In this document: positions 52,574 to 61,636 of the stretch, in pieces
Numbering within the stretch: position 1 is the stretch's first letter
Layout: each line of letters opens with the position of its first letter
DNA from: Nodosilinea sp. LEGE 07088
GTDB taxonomy: Bacteria > Cyanobacteriota > Cyanobacteriia > Phormidesmidales > Phormidesmidaceae
Length of the DNA stretch: 64,000 nt
Assembly: GCF_015207395.1 (NCBI RefSeq)
Contig: NZ_JADEWX010000007.1
Coordinates: forward strand, 1-64,000
Direction: 5' to 3'
Made by a program: the position numbers and the translations under genes
Notes under the pieces: model-generated
Databases searched by the model: none
The model's input: only the letters and a program-made list of their open reading frames with translations
What the model was told of the DNA's origin: nothing

Positions 52574-52644
52574 AGCGGGTGGGGGGAATCGAACCCCCAT
52601 CATTAGCTTGGAAGGCTAAGGTTTTACCACTAAACTACACCCGC
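52574..52644 (-). tRNA. tRNA-Gly (TCC)
   Basis: 71 nt cloverleaf on the minus strand: acceptor GCGGGTG/CACCCGC with discriminator T, D-arm GTTT AGTGGTA AAAC, anticodon stem TTAGC/GCTAA with loop CTTCCAA (anticodon TCC), and T-arm GGGGG/CCCCC with loop TTCGATT. CCA is not encoded. It is intact despite the adjoining transposon end. Confidence 0.96.
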
Positions 52645-52922
52645 AAATTTGCTGCGATTTTACCATACTGGCTTGGGCTAGCCGAGGCGGTGGGCCGATA
52701 ATGCTGGGGTAGAACTGGGCCCTGAGTCAGATCCAATCTCTAATTTAAGCCCTTTTGATGGTTTTGATACCAGGGGCTATGGGGCAATTCTCTATAATAA
52801 AGAACCCTGTAGCTAGCTCGGGCGCGATCGCCAGCGCCCTAAGGCAGCGCCAGGGTCAAGGTGTTGAGGAGTGCAGTATTTCGCAGCCAGCTATTTTTGT
52901 TCAACGATTTTAGGGTTTGCCT
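52645..52922. other. 278 bp region with putative promoter of the siroheme genes
   Basis: No gene. A TATAAT at about 52794-52799 lies about 125 bp upstream of the chelatase start and could be its -10 element. Confidence 0.35.
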
Positions 52923-53921
52923 GTGTCTGCATCTGCATCTGCATCGACAGCTTATCTGTTAATTTCCCACGGTAGCCGCGACCCCCGGCCTGGGCAAGGG
53001 ATGGAGCGGCTAGCTCAATTTGTGCGATCGCCGGAGGGTGATCTATGGGGCCGTCTTCCTGATATCAAAGCTGGCTTAGATCACCGCCTTGACGCCGCCA
53101 AGCGCCTAACGGTTGCAGGGCAATCGCTGCGTCGCGCCATGCCGACCGACTGGTTGTGTACCGATGGGGATACCCCGATCTCTGCAAAATCCATTATCTT
53201 TCGCAGCCAATTGTCTCAGCTCGACAGCGCCCCGTTGGTAGGTACTGCCTGTCTAGAGTTGGGAGCTGTGCCGCTTCACCAGCAGATCGCCCGCTTTAGC
53301 CGTCGTGCCCAGGCAGCTGGTGCGCAGCGAATACGCCTGGTACCGTTATTTTTGCTGGCTGGGGTTCACGTTCTAGACGATATCCCTGCCGAGGTAAATC
53401 GGGCACAGCAGCTGGTGCCCGACCTTACCCTCGAAGTATGCTCGCATCTGGGCAGTCATCCTGGCATTAAGGGGGTGTTGCGCCACAAGCTCCGTACCGC
53501 CGTTAGCGAAACGCTGATTTTGCTGGGCCACGGCAGTCGTCGTCCTGGCGGCAATGCAACGGTGTCTGCTTTGGCGCGATCGCTAGGAGGCACAGCTGCT
53601 TTTTGGGCCGTAGCGCCAAACCTCGAATCTCAGGTCATTCACCATCTGCAGTCGGGGGTACAGCGAGTAGCTATTCTGCCGTATTTTCTGTTTACAGGCC
53701 GTACCACCGACGCCATTACTCACCTCACTGAAGAGCTGGCCGAGCGCTTTCCCAGCATGGGCTTTCACCTGCTGCCGCCCCTAGGGCCTTCGCCTGAACT
53801 AGCCCGGCTGGTGGTTGATTTAGCCCTAGGCCGAGTGCCCGCCAAGGCACAGCAAGCCGCGGCTCCTATGCAGCGGGTAGCCTTTCGCCACACCATACGT
53901 TCGTCGTCGATGGTATCTTAG
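52923..53921 (+). CDS. sirB: Sirohydrochlorin chelatase (CbiX/SirB type)
   Basis: Inserts iron (or cobalt) in sirohydrochlorin for siroheme. Two CbiX-like halves: LISHGSRDPRPGQGMERLAQ near the N terminus and LLGHGSRRPGGNATVSALAR about residue 205, each with the metal-site His. VRLVPLFLLAGVHVLDDIPA and VAILPYFLFTGRTTDAITHL are also typical. The GTG at 52923 is chosen; TTG at 52917 is possible. A (TCTGCA)x3 hexamer repeat lies at the start. About 330 residues. Upstream of cobA by 74 bp, so likely one operon. The metal cannot be decided. Confidence 0.88.
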   Translation: MSASASASTAYLLISHGSRDPRPGQGMERLAQFVRSPEGDLWGRLPDIKAGLDHRLDAAKRLTVAGQSLRRAMPTDWLCTDGDTPISAKSIIFRSQLSQLDSAPLVGTACLELGAVPLHQQIARFSRRAQAAGAQRIRLVPLFLLAGVHVLDDIPAEVNRAQQLVPDLTLEVCSHLGSHPGIKGVLRHKLRTAVSETLILLGHGSRRPGGNATVSALARSLGGTAAFWAVAPNLESQVIHHLQSGVQRVAILPYFLFTGRTTDAITHLTEELAERFPSMGFHLLPPLGPSPELARLVVDLALGRVPAKAQQAAAPMQRVAFRHTIRSSSMVS

Positions 53922-53995
53922 CTTGGGTCTGAGCTACGTCTACAGCAGCTCTTAGGATGATCGAATAGTTTCTCTATAGCGGAGTTACAGCGTGT

Positions 53996-54796
53996 ATGGT
54001 GTCGGCAGCGACCAGACCTGGGAACAGATCAGTCTACGGCAAGGTGTACCTGGTGGGGGCTGGGCCTGGCGATCCAGGCCTGTTTACCTTGCGGGGTAAA
54101 GGGCTGCTAGAGTGCGCCGAGGTGGTGATTCACGACGCGCTGGTCAGTGCCCCAATTTTGGCGATGATCAACCCCCAGGCCGCAGTCATCAACGTGGGCA
54201 AGCGCCGGGGGCGTCACTCGCTCAATCAAACAGAAATTAACCAACTCATTATCGAGCAGGCCCGACTCCATGCCGTGGTAGTGCGCCTCAAGGGTGGCGA
54301 CCCGTTCGTGTTTGGTCGCGGTGGCGAAGAAATGGCGGCCCTGGTAGAGATGGGGATAGCGGTTGAGATCGTACCTGGCATTACCGCTGGGGTGGCAGTG
54401 CCCGCCTACGCCGGTATTCCAGTCACCCACCGCAGCCAGAGCTCATCGGTGACCTTCGTCACGGGCCATGAGGCAGCCGGTAAGTATCGTCCTAAGGTCA
54501 ACTGGCGGGCACTGGCTCAGGGGTCAGAAACTATTGTGGTGTATATGGGCATTCACAATCTCGGCCCCATTACCACTGAGTTGCTGGCGGCTGACCTCAG
54601 CCCTGAAACCCCAGTGGCGCTGATTCGCTGGGGCACTTACCCTCAACAAGAGACCCTGATTGGTACCCTGCAAACCATCGTTGACCAGGTGGCCGAAGTC
54701 GGGTTTGAAGCCCCAGCGGTGGCGGTGATTGGCCCCGTTGTGAGCTGGCACGAGATCTTTGGCCATTGCCGCCCCACAGGGACAATCTGGCCCTAA
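53996..54796 (+). CDS. cobA: Uroporphyrinogen-III C-methyltransferase
   Basis: Methylates uroporphyrinogen III at C2 and C7 to precorrin-2, on the way to siroheme. GKVYLVGAGPGDPGLFTLRG at the N terminus, VVRLKGGDPFVFGRGGEEMA, and VEIVPGITAGVAVPAYAGIP are signature motifs. 266 residues, no fused CysG or HemD domain. Downstream of the chelatase; the pair supplies nitrite and sulphite reductases. Confidence 0.95.
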   Translation: MVSAATRPGNRSVYGKVYLVGAGPGDPGLFTLRGKGLLECAEVVIHDALVSAPILAMINPQAAVINVGKRRGRHSLNQTEINQLIIEQARLHAVVVRLKGGDPFVFGRGGEEMAALVEMGIAVEIVPGITAGVAVPAYAGIPVTHRSQSSSVTFVTGHEAAGKYRPKVNWRALAQGSETIVVYMGIHNLGPITTELLAADLSPETPVALIRWGTYPQQETLIGTLQTIVDQVAEVGFEAPAVAVIGPVVSWHEIFGHCRPTGTIWP

Positions 54797-54878
54797 TCTA
54801 CAGGGTCTGGTTCATACCGAACCTGCTGAACAGGCATTGGCCCCGCTAGCACTCCTGTCGAACTCAGGCGGAACCTGG

Positions 54879-55235
54879 CTACGATGCCTGGGCGACAGCA
54901 GCAGTGGCTAACACCTGGGGTAAGCCAATTTCGCTACAAACTTCGTAAAAGGAAGTTACAGGCGGGGCCTCAAACAGGTGGGCAATTTTGCCCAGGGTCT
55001 GCTTATAGAGGTCGCTGTTGTGGTCGTCCATATCTTCAATGCTGTCCCAGAGGATGATCGCAATGCCGCGATCGCTGCCGGGTTCTTGCAGCAGGTAAGC
55101 CCCCTGAAAGCCTTTGCTAAAGGTAGACACAGCTTTTTCGTAGAGCTGGCGAGCTTCGCTAAAGCAGCCGGGCTTAAATTCACCAATGGCTACGTAGGCG
55201 TATTTGTGGCGGAGAAAATCGTCGAAGTCACTCAT
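54879..55235 (-). CDS. Dimeric alpha-beta barrel (ABM-like) protein
   Basis: 118 residues: YAYVAIGEFKPGCFSEARQL, SKGFQGAYLLQEPGSDRGIA and IILWDSIEDMDDHNSDLYKQ follow the beta-alpha-beta pattern of the antibiotic-biosynthesis-monooxygenase-like superfamily. No catalytic residues are recognisable. Function unknown. Confidence 0.75.
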   Translation of the reverse strand: MSDFDDFLRHKYAYVAIGEFKPGCFSEARQLYEKAVSTFSKGFQGAYLLQEPGSDRGIAIILWDSIEDMDDHNSDLYKQTLGKIAHLFEAPPVTSFYEVCSEIGLPQVLATAAVAQAS

Positions 55236-55327
55236 AGAGGGTAAGAAATCCTAGGGCTTGGAATACTGTTTAGTGTCGATCAGATGTCGGCCCCTAGCGG
55301 TTTTTCTTACCTAGGCTTTAGATTCTG

Positions 55328-55831
55328 TTACCGATCTTCTAACAGACGCTGGCCCCAGGCTTTGAGGGTGTGCCCCAGCCAGCGGCGAGTACGCTGCCAG
55401 CTCTGAACCAGCTGTTGTGCCCAATCGCCGCGCTTGGGTAGGGTCACGATAATTGCCCCACTGTGGTAGGCCACCTGCATCTGGCGATCGATCACCGGAG
55501 TGGGCAACGGCACAGTCTGCTGAAAGTAGTTGATGCCCAGCCCTTGCATGAGGGGGCTACGGAAGCCCGACTGCCGCTGACCCGAGAACGTCAGCGACTT
55601 TTGGGTGGCCCGTACCTGGACTGCCCGGGGATCTACCCCCGGTAAAAAGGCGGTCACGACTAGGGCCTCGGCGGTGTCTTCGATTTCCACTGAGGGCACC
55701 TGTACCCGACCCGAGGCCGACACCCCTAGGGGCATCAGGGCGGCGGCGATCGCATCCATCTGGGCCTGGGCCGCACCTGGATTCCAAATCGGTTGATTGT
55801 AGAGTTGCCGAGACGACAGCCACGTAGCCAT
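55328..55831 (-). CDS. Hsp20/alpha-crystallin-type small heat-shock protein
   Basis: 167 residues, with the alpha-crystallin pattern in the middle: VPSVEIEDTAEALVVTAFLP, GVDPRAVQVRATQKSLTFSG, QTVPLPTPVIDRQMQVAYHS and GAIIVTLPK (IxV-like). The C-terminal extension is longer and basic. Expected to hold unfolded proteins in solution. It is not one of the most conserved sHsps; divergent from dinB. Confidence 0.8.
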   Translation of the reverse strand: MATWLSSRQLYNQPIWNPGAAQAQMDAIAAALMPLGVSASGRVQVPSVEIEDTAEALVVTAFLPGVDPRAVQVRATQKSLTFSGQRQSGFRSPLMQGLGINYFQQTVPLPTPVIDRQMQVAYHSGAIIVTLPKRGDWAQQLVQSWQRTRRWLGHTLKAWGQRLLEDR

Positions 55832-55953
55832 AGCGAGAACTCCCTATCTTTCTATACTTAGATCATCGCGGCTAGCCCCCGCTTACACAGGTGGGAAAAG
55901 CCCTCAGCTGGGGGGGGTATAACCGCCATCCAGCCCAGGTGTCAGGCGAGCCG

Positions 55954-57021
55954 ATGCGCAAGATTCTTCACATCGACATGGATGCGTTTTACGCGTCGGT
56001 AGAGCAGCGAGACTTCCCCGAGTACCAGGGCAAGCCCCTGGTGGTGGGCGGTCGCCCCGAACAACGGGGCGCGGTAGCCGCCGCCAGCTATGAGGCTCGC
56101 CAGTATGGCATTCACTCGGCCATGCCCGCCCGAGTAGCCCAGCAGCGCTGTCAACACCTGATTTTTGCGCCGCCTCGCTTCGAGGTGTACAAACAGGTTT
56201 CAGAGCAGGTTCGCGCCATTTTTCATCGCTACACCGATCTGGTCGAGCCGCTGTCGCTGGATGAGGCCTACCTGGATGTCACGGTCAATACTCTCGATCA
56301 GCCTTCTGCTCTGGTTCTGGCCCGCCAGATTAAGGCCGATATTTTGGCGACGACCCAGCTCACGGCCTCGGCGGGGGTCTCGGTGAATAAGTTTTTGGCC
56401 AAAATGGCCAGCGGACAAAATAACCCCGACGGTCTGACCCTGATTTTGCCTGAGCAGGCCGAGGCCTTTGTGGCGGCGCTGCCGATCGAGAAGTTTCATG
56501 GTATCGGCCAGGTCACCGCGGGCAAAATGCACGCCCTGGGCATTACCACCGGAGCCGACCTGCGACCGTGGGCTGAAGCCGACCTGGTGCGTCACTTTGG
56601 CAAGGCAGGTCGGTTTTACTCTCGCGTCGCTCGGGGGCAAGACGACCGTTTGGTGAACCCCAACCGCATTCGCAAATCGATCGGAGCCGAGCGATCGTTT
56701 TCGACCGACCTCACGACTCTGGCCGCCATGACCACCGCCCTGGAGCGCATAACCCAGGAGGTGGTGCGTCGTCTGGGTGAACAGCGCCGTCGGGGCCACA
56801 CCCTGACCCTCAAGGTCAAATATGCTAACTATCGTCAAATTACCCGCAGTCGTACTTTTGTCACGGCCATTGGAGCCGAGGCGCCCCTGGGAACCTGGGC
56901 CCAAGCGCTGCTGGTGGAACACTTAGAGCGGGGGCAGTCGGTGCGCCTGCTGGGGCTAACGCTCTCAAATTTAGAACCTGCCGGAGAGCCAGACTATGTG
57001 CAGCTCTCGCTAGAGTTCTAG
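55954..57021 (+). CDS. dinB: DNA polymerase IV
   Basis: Y-family translesion polymerase, 355 residues from the ATG at 55954. IDMDAFYASVEQRDFPEYQG (catalytic Asp), LSLDEAYLDVT (catalytic pair), ASAGVSVNKFLAKMASGQNN and the thumb helix-hairpin-helix (KFHGIGQVTAGKMHALGI) are present; a little-finger domain ends the protein. The upstream frame to 55891 lacks family sequence. No C-terminal clamp-binding QLxLF is obvious, but VQLSLEF at the end can serve that purpose. Confidence 0.95.
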   Translation: MRKILHIDMDAFYASVEQRDFPEYQGKPLVVGGRPEQRGAVAAASYEARQYGIHSAMPARVAQQRCQHLIFAPPRFEVYKQVSEQVRAIFHRYTDLVEPLSLDEAYLDVTVNTLDQPSALVLARQIKADILATTQLTASAGVSVNKFLAKMASGQNNPDGLTLILPEQAEAFVAALPIEKFHGIGQVTAGKMHALGITTGADLRPWAEADLVRHFGKAGRFYSRVARGQDDRLVNPNRIRKSIGAERSFSTDLTTLAAMTTALERITQEVVRRLGEQRRRGHTLTLKVKYANYRQITRSRTFVTAIGAEAPLGTWAQALLVEHLERGQSVRLLGLTLSNLEPAGEPDYVQLSLEF

Positions 57022-57170
57022 AATGCAGGGAGCCTTTGGGGACATTAGGGTGGCCCAGGGGCGATCGCACTCAGATAAGATGCTATGGCCGTGGCCGTAG
57101 AGGCTAGGCACGAGCAGGCTAACGGGCTATAGGCCAGTTTGCCCTTTCCAGTGCTGGCTACTGGCCATCA

Positions 57171-58577
57171 GTGCTTTCCTCAGCGAACCAGCAGCGCTAC
57201 AAACTATCCTGTCTTGCCCCAACGCGTTTAACCGCCGTGCTACAGCCTACCAATTGTGACGACGACTCCCAGATTGAGGCCCTGCTCGCCCCCTTTGGTC
57301 GATTTGGCGTCGAGCTAGGGCTAGAGCGCATTCAGCGCCTGCTGACGGCCCTAGATCAGCCCCAGACCCGAGTGCCCTTGGTGCATGTGGCGGGCAGCAA
57401 CGGCAAGGGGTCGGTGTGTGCCTACCTGGCGGCGGTGCTGTCAGCAGCAGGCTATCGGGTAGGGCGCTATACTTCGCCCCACCTGGTGAGCTGGCGCGAG
57501 CGAATTGTGGTCAACGATGCCCCCATTGCCAGTGCTGACCTCATTCAGCGGTTGCAGCAGGTAATCGCCGCCATCGACCCGGCCCAGCCCTCACCCACCC
57601 AGTTTGAGGTGTTTACCGCTGCCGCCTGGCTGCACTTTGCCGAGGTAGCGGTTGACCTGGCCGTAATGGAGGTGGGGTTGGGCGGGCGGCTAGACGCCAC
57701 CAATGTCGTCGATGCACCGCTCGTGAGCGTGATCGTTTCGTTGAGTCGAGAACACTGGCAGCGCCTCGGCCCCACCCTGGCGGATATTGCTGGTGAAAAG
57801 GCGGGGGTGCTCAAGCCAGGACGCCCAGCCGTTATTGGCCCCCTGCCCCCGGAGGCCGCCGTAGTAGTCGCAGCGCGGATCGCGGCCCTGGATTGTCCGG
57901 CGGTGTGGCCCACCCCAGCGATACTCACAGGCCAGGGTCAGGCCCGCTACCAAGACATCGCCTATCCGCTACCGCTGCTGGGCAACCATCAATTAGTCAA
58001 TTCGGCATTGGCGATTGCTACCGTCGAGAGCCTGCGAACCCAGGGCTGGCAGATTACCGACGAGGCGATCGCCCAGGGCATGGGCCAGGCCCGCTGGCCC
58101 GGTCGCTTGCAGTGGGTGACCTGGAACCCTCAGGCCCAGGGCTACCCTCTACTCATCGATGGCGCCCACAACCCGGCGGCGGCCCAGGTGTTGCGCCAGT
58201 ACGTCGATCGCTGGTGGGCAGACCAGCCCGATCAACCCTCGACTCGTCGCCAGGGCACAACCTGGCTGATGGGGATGTTGGCGACCAAAGATCACCGCGA
58301 TGTTTTGACAGCTCTGCTGCGGCCAGGAGATGCGCTGCATCTGATGCCGGTGCCGGGCCACGAAACAGCAGGGCCAGAAGAATTGAGGGCGATCGCGCGA
58401 TCGGCCTGCCCCAACCTGGCTCAGTGCCAGACCCACCCGTCGTTGAGGGACGGATTGAGGGCCATGGCGGTGAATTCTGCCCCTCTGCGGGTGCTCTGCG
58501 GGTCGCTGTATTTAATTGGCCACTTTCTGGCGACGGAGCCCTACGGCGAGCGGCAGCAGGCTGCGGTGAAATATTAG
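57171..58577 (+). CDS. folC: Folylpolyglutamate / dihydrofolate synthase
   Basis: Adds glutamates to folates. P-loop VAGSNGKGSVCAYLAAVLSA, RVGRYTSPHLVSWRERIVVN, LDLAVMEVGLGGRLDATNVV and LIDGAHNPAAAQVL (C-terminal domain) are typical. 468 residues from GTG at 57171; an inner GTG at 57237 (VLQPTNCDDD) lies nearer the family start. The C-terminal domain is complete. Confidence 0.94.
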   Translation: MLSSANQQRYKLSCLAPTRLTAVLQPTNCDDDSQIEALLAPFGRFGVELGLERIQRLLTALDQPQTRVPLVHVAGSNGKGSVCAYLAAVLSAAGYRVGRYTSPHLVSWRERIVVNDAPIASADLIQRLQQVIAAIDPAQPSPTQFEVFTAAAWLHFAEVAVDLAVMEVGLGGRLDATNVVDAPLVSVIVSLSREHWQRLGPTLADIAGEKAGVLKPGRPAVIGPLPPEAAVVVAARIAALDCPAVWPTPAILTGQGQARYQDIAYPLPLLGNHQLVNSALAIATVESLRTQGWQITDEAIAQGMGQARWPGRLQWVTWNPQAQGYPLLIDGAHNPAAAQVLRQYVDRWWADQPDQPSTRRQGTTWLMGMLATKDHRDVLTALLRPGDALHLMPVPGHETAGPEELRAIARSACPNLAQCQTHPSLRDGLRAMAVNSAPLRVLCGSLYLIGHFLATEPYGERQQAAVKY

Positions 58578-58647
58578 AGAATGGGGGAGCAGAGGAGCCA
58601 AGGGACGCTAGAGAGCAAAGCGGGGCTGCCGCGCGAGATGGGTACCC

Positions 58648-60534
58648 TTAGCCCCTTGCCCTGGTCTCCTGGCCGATCTGAAACTCGTCAAACTTCACTA
58701 CCGCTGACCCTGGCTGGCGGGTATCGAAGTAGTAGCTGCTGATAGTGCCCGTCGCGGTTTCAAAAATGCTGAAGGCAGTGAGGTCATTACTGGCCAGGTA
58801 GGGCAGCGGCTGACCGCTATCGTCAAGAATTGGGGCCAGGGTAGGCACGATGGGCTCCAGGCCATTGGGGTCGCCCTGGGCCACATAGTCGCTGGGGTCG
58901 TAGGTAACGGTAGATCCCTCAATCGTCTCGGGCGGTACTGGCCGGGTAGCATCTTGCCAGAAGGCACCGTAGGTGTTGCCCACATTCGAGGTCTCCAGGT
59001 AGTGGGTGCCCTGGGGTGACACAAACCGATTCCACAGGTGCGAATGGCCATACAAGACTAAATCTGCTCCGGCCTGCTCTAGCAACGGCACCAGATCGCC
59101 CATGATGTGATCCTGGTCGCGGGGATATTCGTAGCGCACCGCCACCAGGCGGCCCTCCTCGTCGCGATCGTAGCGGGGTACCGGGGTCGTAAACGCGGGC
59201 ACAATATTGTCCCCCAAGGTGTGGGGCGGATGGTGAAACATCACCACCCGGTACTTGGCCTGGCGAAAGGCGTCGCTGGCCAACTCTTGCTCTAGCCATT
59301 GGTACTGCAAACTACCCGGCTCGATAGATTCAAAAATATGCTGACCGTGGCCCCAGTTTTGGGGCGTGCCCAGATCAGCTTCGCGCTCCTGGTAGCGACC
59401 GCGAACCGTAGCATCCAGACGAAAGGGCCGCCAGATTTGGGTCACGTATAGCGATACCAGACGAATATCGCCCAAGGTAATGGCGTAGTAGCGGCTGGTG
59501 GTTTCAGGGCGATCGGGATTGGGCACAGCGCTCCGAGGCAGACTAAAAATTTCCTCATAGGTCGCACTGTTAAAAGAATTGTCAATCACCCACTGGCGGC
59601 GGAGTTCAGGGTCATCAGTGGGGTTAAACAGGTCGGCGTTGGCCTGGTACAGCTCCACCGCCACCGAGCGAGGGATGGGCTGACCAAACTGATCGTTGAG
59701 GGGAGCCGTGGCCGCAAAGCGCCCCATCACCTCGTGGTTGCCCAGGGCCGGAAACAGCGGCGCATGCTGAATAATTTCGCCACCTCGGTAGCGGCTAGTG
59801 CGCCCGTTGCGCTCCAGCGGGTAGCTGGTTGTGCCCTGCAAACAGGGAAAGAAGCCGCTGCCCCGACTGTCATCAAACCACTCAGACGCGCGATCGGGAA
59901 TATTGACCAGATCTCCCGCCAAAAATACCGCGTCAACCTGCCCCACAGTCTCCTGCACCTTTTGCAGGTTGGCGGCGGTCATGGGCATATTTTGATGGTC
60001 TGAGGTCAGCAAAATCGTCAGGGGCTGCCCTGCCGAAGGGGCTCCTGCCAGGGTAAACACCGGGCTTTCTATCAGGGAGCCGTTGTCCCCCGTACTGGTT
60101 ACCCGGTAAGGCACTCGCTGCCCGGGCGTGAGCCCCGTTACGGTGGCCTCGTGACGCCAGATGGGCCGTACCACCGGCTGCTGCAAATCGGAAAAGTTGG
60201 CATGGTTGAGGCGCGACTGGTCATCTTCGCGGGTGCGGCTGAGCCGGGTAGTCGTGGCTGTGGCCTGGTTGGGTAACTTAGCAGTGGCAGGTTGACCCGG
60301 TGCCCCCCAGTACACCTGATGGGCTTGGCCCTCAAACTCGGTAAACCACACCACTTGCACCCCACCAGGTGAGGGGTTCTGTAAAAACGGATCGGTTAAA
60401 AGCTGGTTTTGCACGGCCGTGGTTTTGGAGGGTAGCGCATCGGACATCGGGCGCGGCTCTAGGGTAATTAAAAGCAGGGCCGTCAGCACTAGCAGCAGGC
60501 CCGCTGTTAACAAGGTCACGTCTTCTCGCCGCAT
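58648..60534 (-). CDS. Exported metallophosphoesterase, purple-acid-phosphatase-like
   Basis: 628 residues. N-terminal membrane anchor or signal (LLTAGLLLVLTALLLITLE). A fibronectin-like domain (about 55-165: GGVQVVWFTEFEGQAHQVYW) precedes the calcineurin-type phosphoesterase: LTILLTSDHQN, AVFLAGDLVN, FPALGNHEVMG, MFHHPPH and LVLYGHSHLWN, in the normal order of metal ligands. A C-terminal region of about 120 residues follows. Probably a periplasmic phosphatase for organic phosphate. Substrate unknown. Confidence 0.92.
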   Translation of the reverse strand: MRREDVTLLTAGLLLVLTALLLITLEPRPMSDALPSKTTAVQNQLLTDPFLQNPSPGGVQVVWFTEFEGQAHQVYWGAPGQPATAKLPNQATATTTRLSRTREDDQSRLNHANFSDLQQPVVRPIWRHEATVTGLTPGQRVPYRVTSTGDNGSLIESPVFTLAGAPSAGQPLTILLTSDHQNMPMTAANLQKVQETVGQVDAVFLAGDLVNIPDRASEWFDDSRGSGFFPCLQGTTSYPLERNGRTSRYRGGEIIQHAPLFPALGNHEVMGRFAATAPLNDQFGQPIPRSVAVELYQANADLFNPTDDPELRRQWVIDNSFNSATYEEIFSLPRSAVPNPDRPETTSRYYAITLGDIRLVSLYVTQIWRPFRLDATVRGRYQEREADLGTPQNWGHGQHIFESIEPGSLQYQWLEQELASDAFRQAKYRVVMFHHPPHTLGDNIVPAFTTPVPRYDRDEEGRLVAVRYEYPRDQDHIMGDLVPLLEQAGADLVLYGHSHLWNRFVSPQGTHYLETSNVGNTYGAFWQDATRPVPPETIEGSTVTYDPSDYVAQGDPNGLEPIVPTLAPILDDSGQPLPYLASNDLTAFSIFETATGTISSYYFDTRQPGSAVVKFDEFQIGQETRARG

Positions 60535-60709
60535 GGTTTCGACCCTTTCTTGGTAGCGCCCTCACCAGCTAGGGTAGCGGCAAATCACGACAATGCAAAA
60601 ACTGTCTGTTCACGTGTAACACAGGCCCAAAACTGTGCCACCTTAGGGGCAGCCGACGATGACATTTGCCGGATTGGGCTATATCGGTTTGGGATATACG
60701 GACAAGATA

Positions 60710-61525
60710 ATGGCATTTCCCAGACAACTTAACAACAAGAGTCGCTCGCTGCGTTGGTCGGGAGGCGGCCTGCTGGTGTTGGCTTCGCTTGGGCTGCACG
60801 GCGTGCTGTTGGGGTTTCCGCTACCTCAGTCTGACCCTACCCCTCCATCTATAACCACCGACCCGGTTGACCCCAATGCCGCTATTGACGTGGTGCGTTT
60901 AGCGATCGCCCCGGAACCGACCCCTGCGCCCCCGATTGACGTTGCTCCACCCCCTAAATCAGAACCTGTGCCGCCTAGGGCTGCTACGGCCCCGCCGCCT
61001 GTGGCGCCCGAACCGGTTGAGCCAGCACCGAACCCAACGCCTGCTGAGCTAGAGCCCTTGCCCCCTGAGCCCCCTCCCCAAACCCTGGACGATCGCCTGC
61101 GTGATCCAGGCGCCTATGCCTATAACCAACAGGCCAAGTCATCAATTTCTGACACCACCACCTTTTACACGTCGGTGGTATCTAGCTGGCTCGAAGCCGA
61201 GGGACAGGGCATTACCGACGACAACCGGCTGCCAATACCGGGCGAAAAACTGGCCCCGATCCAGGTGACGTATCCCCTAACGGCCTGCCTGACACCAAAC
61301 CCCGCCGAAGGGGTAATCGGGGTGGTGGTCGATACCGCTGGCCGGCCCTTAAAGGAGCCGGTACTGCTCGATAGCACGGGTTATACCGTTCTTGATGACA
61401 AGGCCCTAGAGCTGGTGTTGCAGCGCAATTTTCCTGCCCAGCCTGCGGGCAATCCCCTGCCTAACCCGAGGGGATATTGGCTGCCCATTCAGGTACAGTA
61501 CGATGTCGAGGGCTGCGCCTCTTAA
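60710..61525 (+). CDS. TonB-like energy transducer
   Basis: 271 residues from the ATG at 60710 (MAFPRQLNNKSRSLRWSGGG). One N-terminal helix (GLLVLASLGLHGVLLGFPL), a Pro-rich periplasmic linker (about 40-140, PAPPIDVAPPPKSEPVPPRA), and a small C-terminal domain (about 185-271) resembling TonB's: GVIGVVVDTAGRPLKEPVLL, STGYTVLDDKALELVLQ. No ExbB/ExbD neighbours are seen. The upstream in-frame start at 60659 is less likely. Confidence 0.82.
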   Translation: MAFPRQLNNKSRSLRWSGGGLLVLASLGLHGVLLGFPLPQSDPTPPSITTDPVDPNAAIDVVRLAIAPEPTPAPPIDVAPPPKSEPVPPRAATAPPPVAPEPVEPAPNPTPAELEPLPPEPPPQTLDDRLRDPGAYAYNQQAKSSISDTTTFYTSVVSSWLEAEGQGITDDNRLPIPGEKLAPIQVTYPLTACLTPNPAEGVIGVVVDTAGRPLKEPVLLDSTGYTVLDDKALELVLQRNFPAQPAGNPLPNPRGYWLPIQVQYDVEGCAS

Positions 61526-61636
61526 ACGCCATGCAGCCTCAATAAATTTTGGCTTTCCCCTCTCTGGGTAGAGGTTAACTAAGACCAGGCTTGTCATAGT
61601 GACAGGTAGTTGAACTCACCCATCAATCGCTACCCT

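Noticed and set aside
56200-56922. 240-codon frame opposite dinB
   Set aside because: The plus-strand frame is a complete DNA polymerase IV; the opposite translation has no recognisable motif.
57893-58651. 252-codon frame overlapping folC in another frame
   Set aside because: folC is clear in its frame with P-loop and C-terminal motifs; this frame is GC-rich noise.
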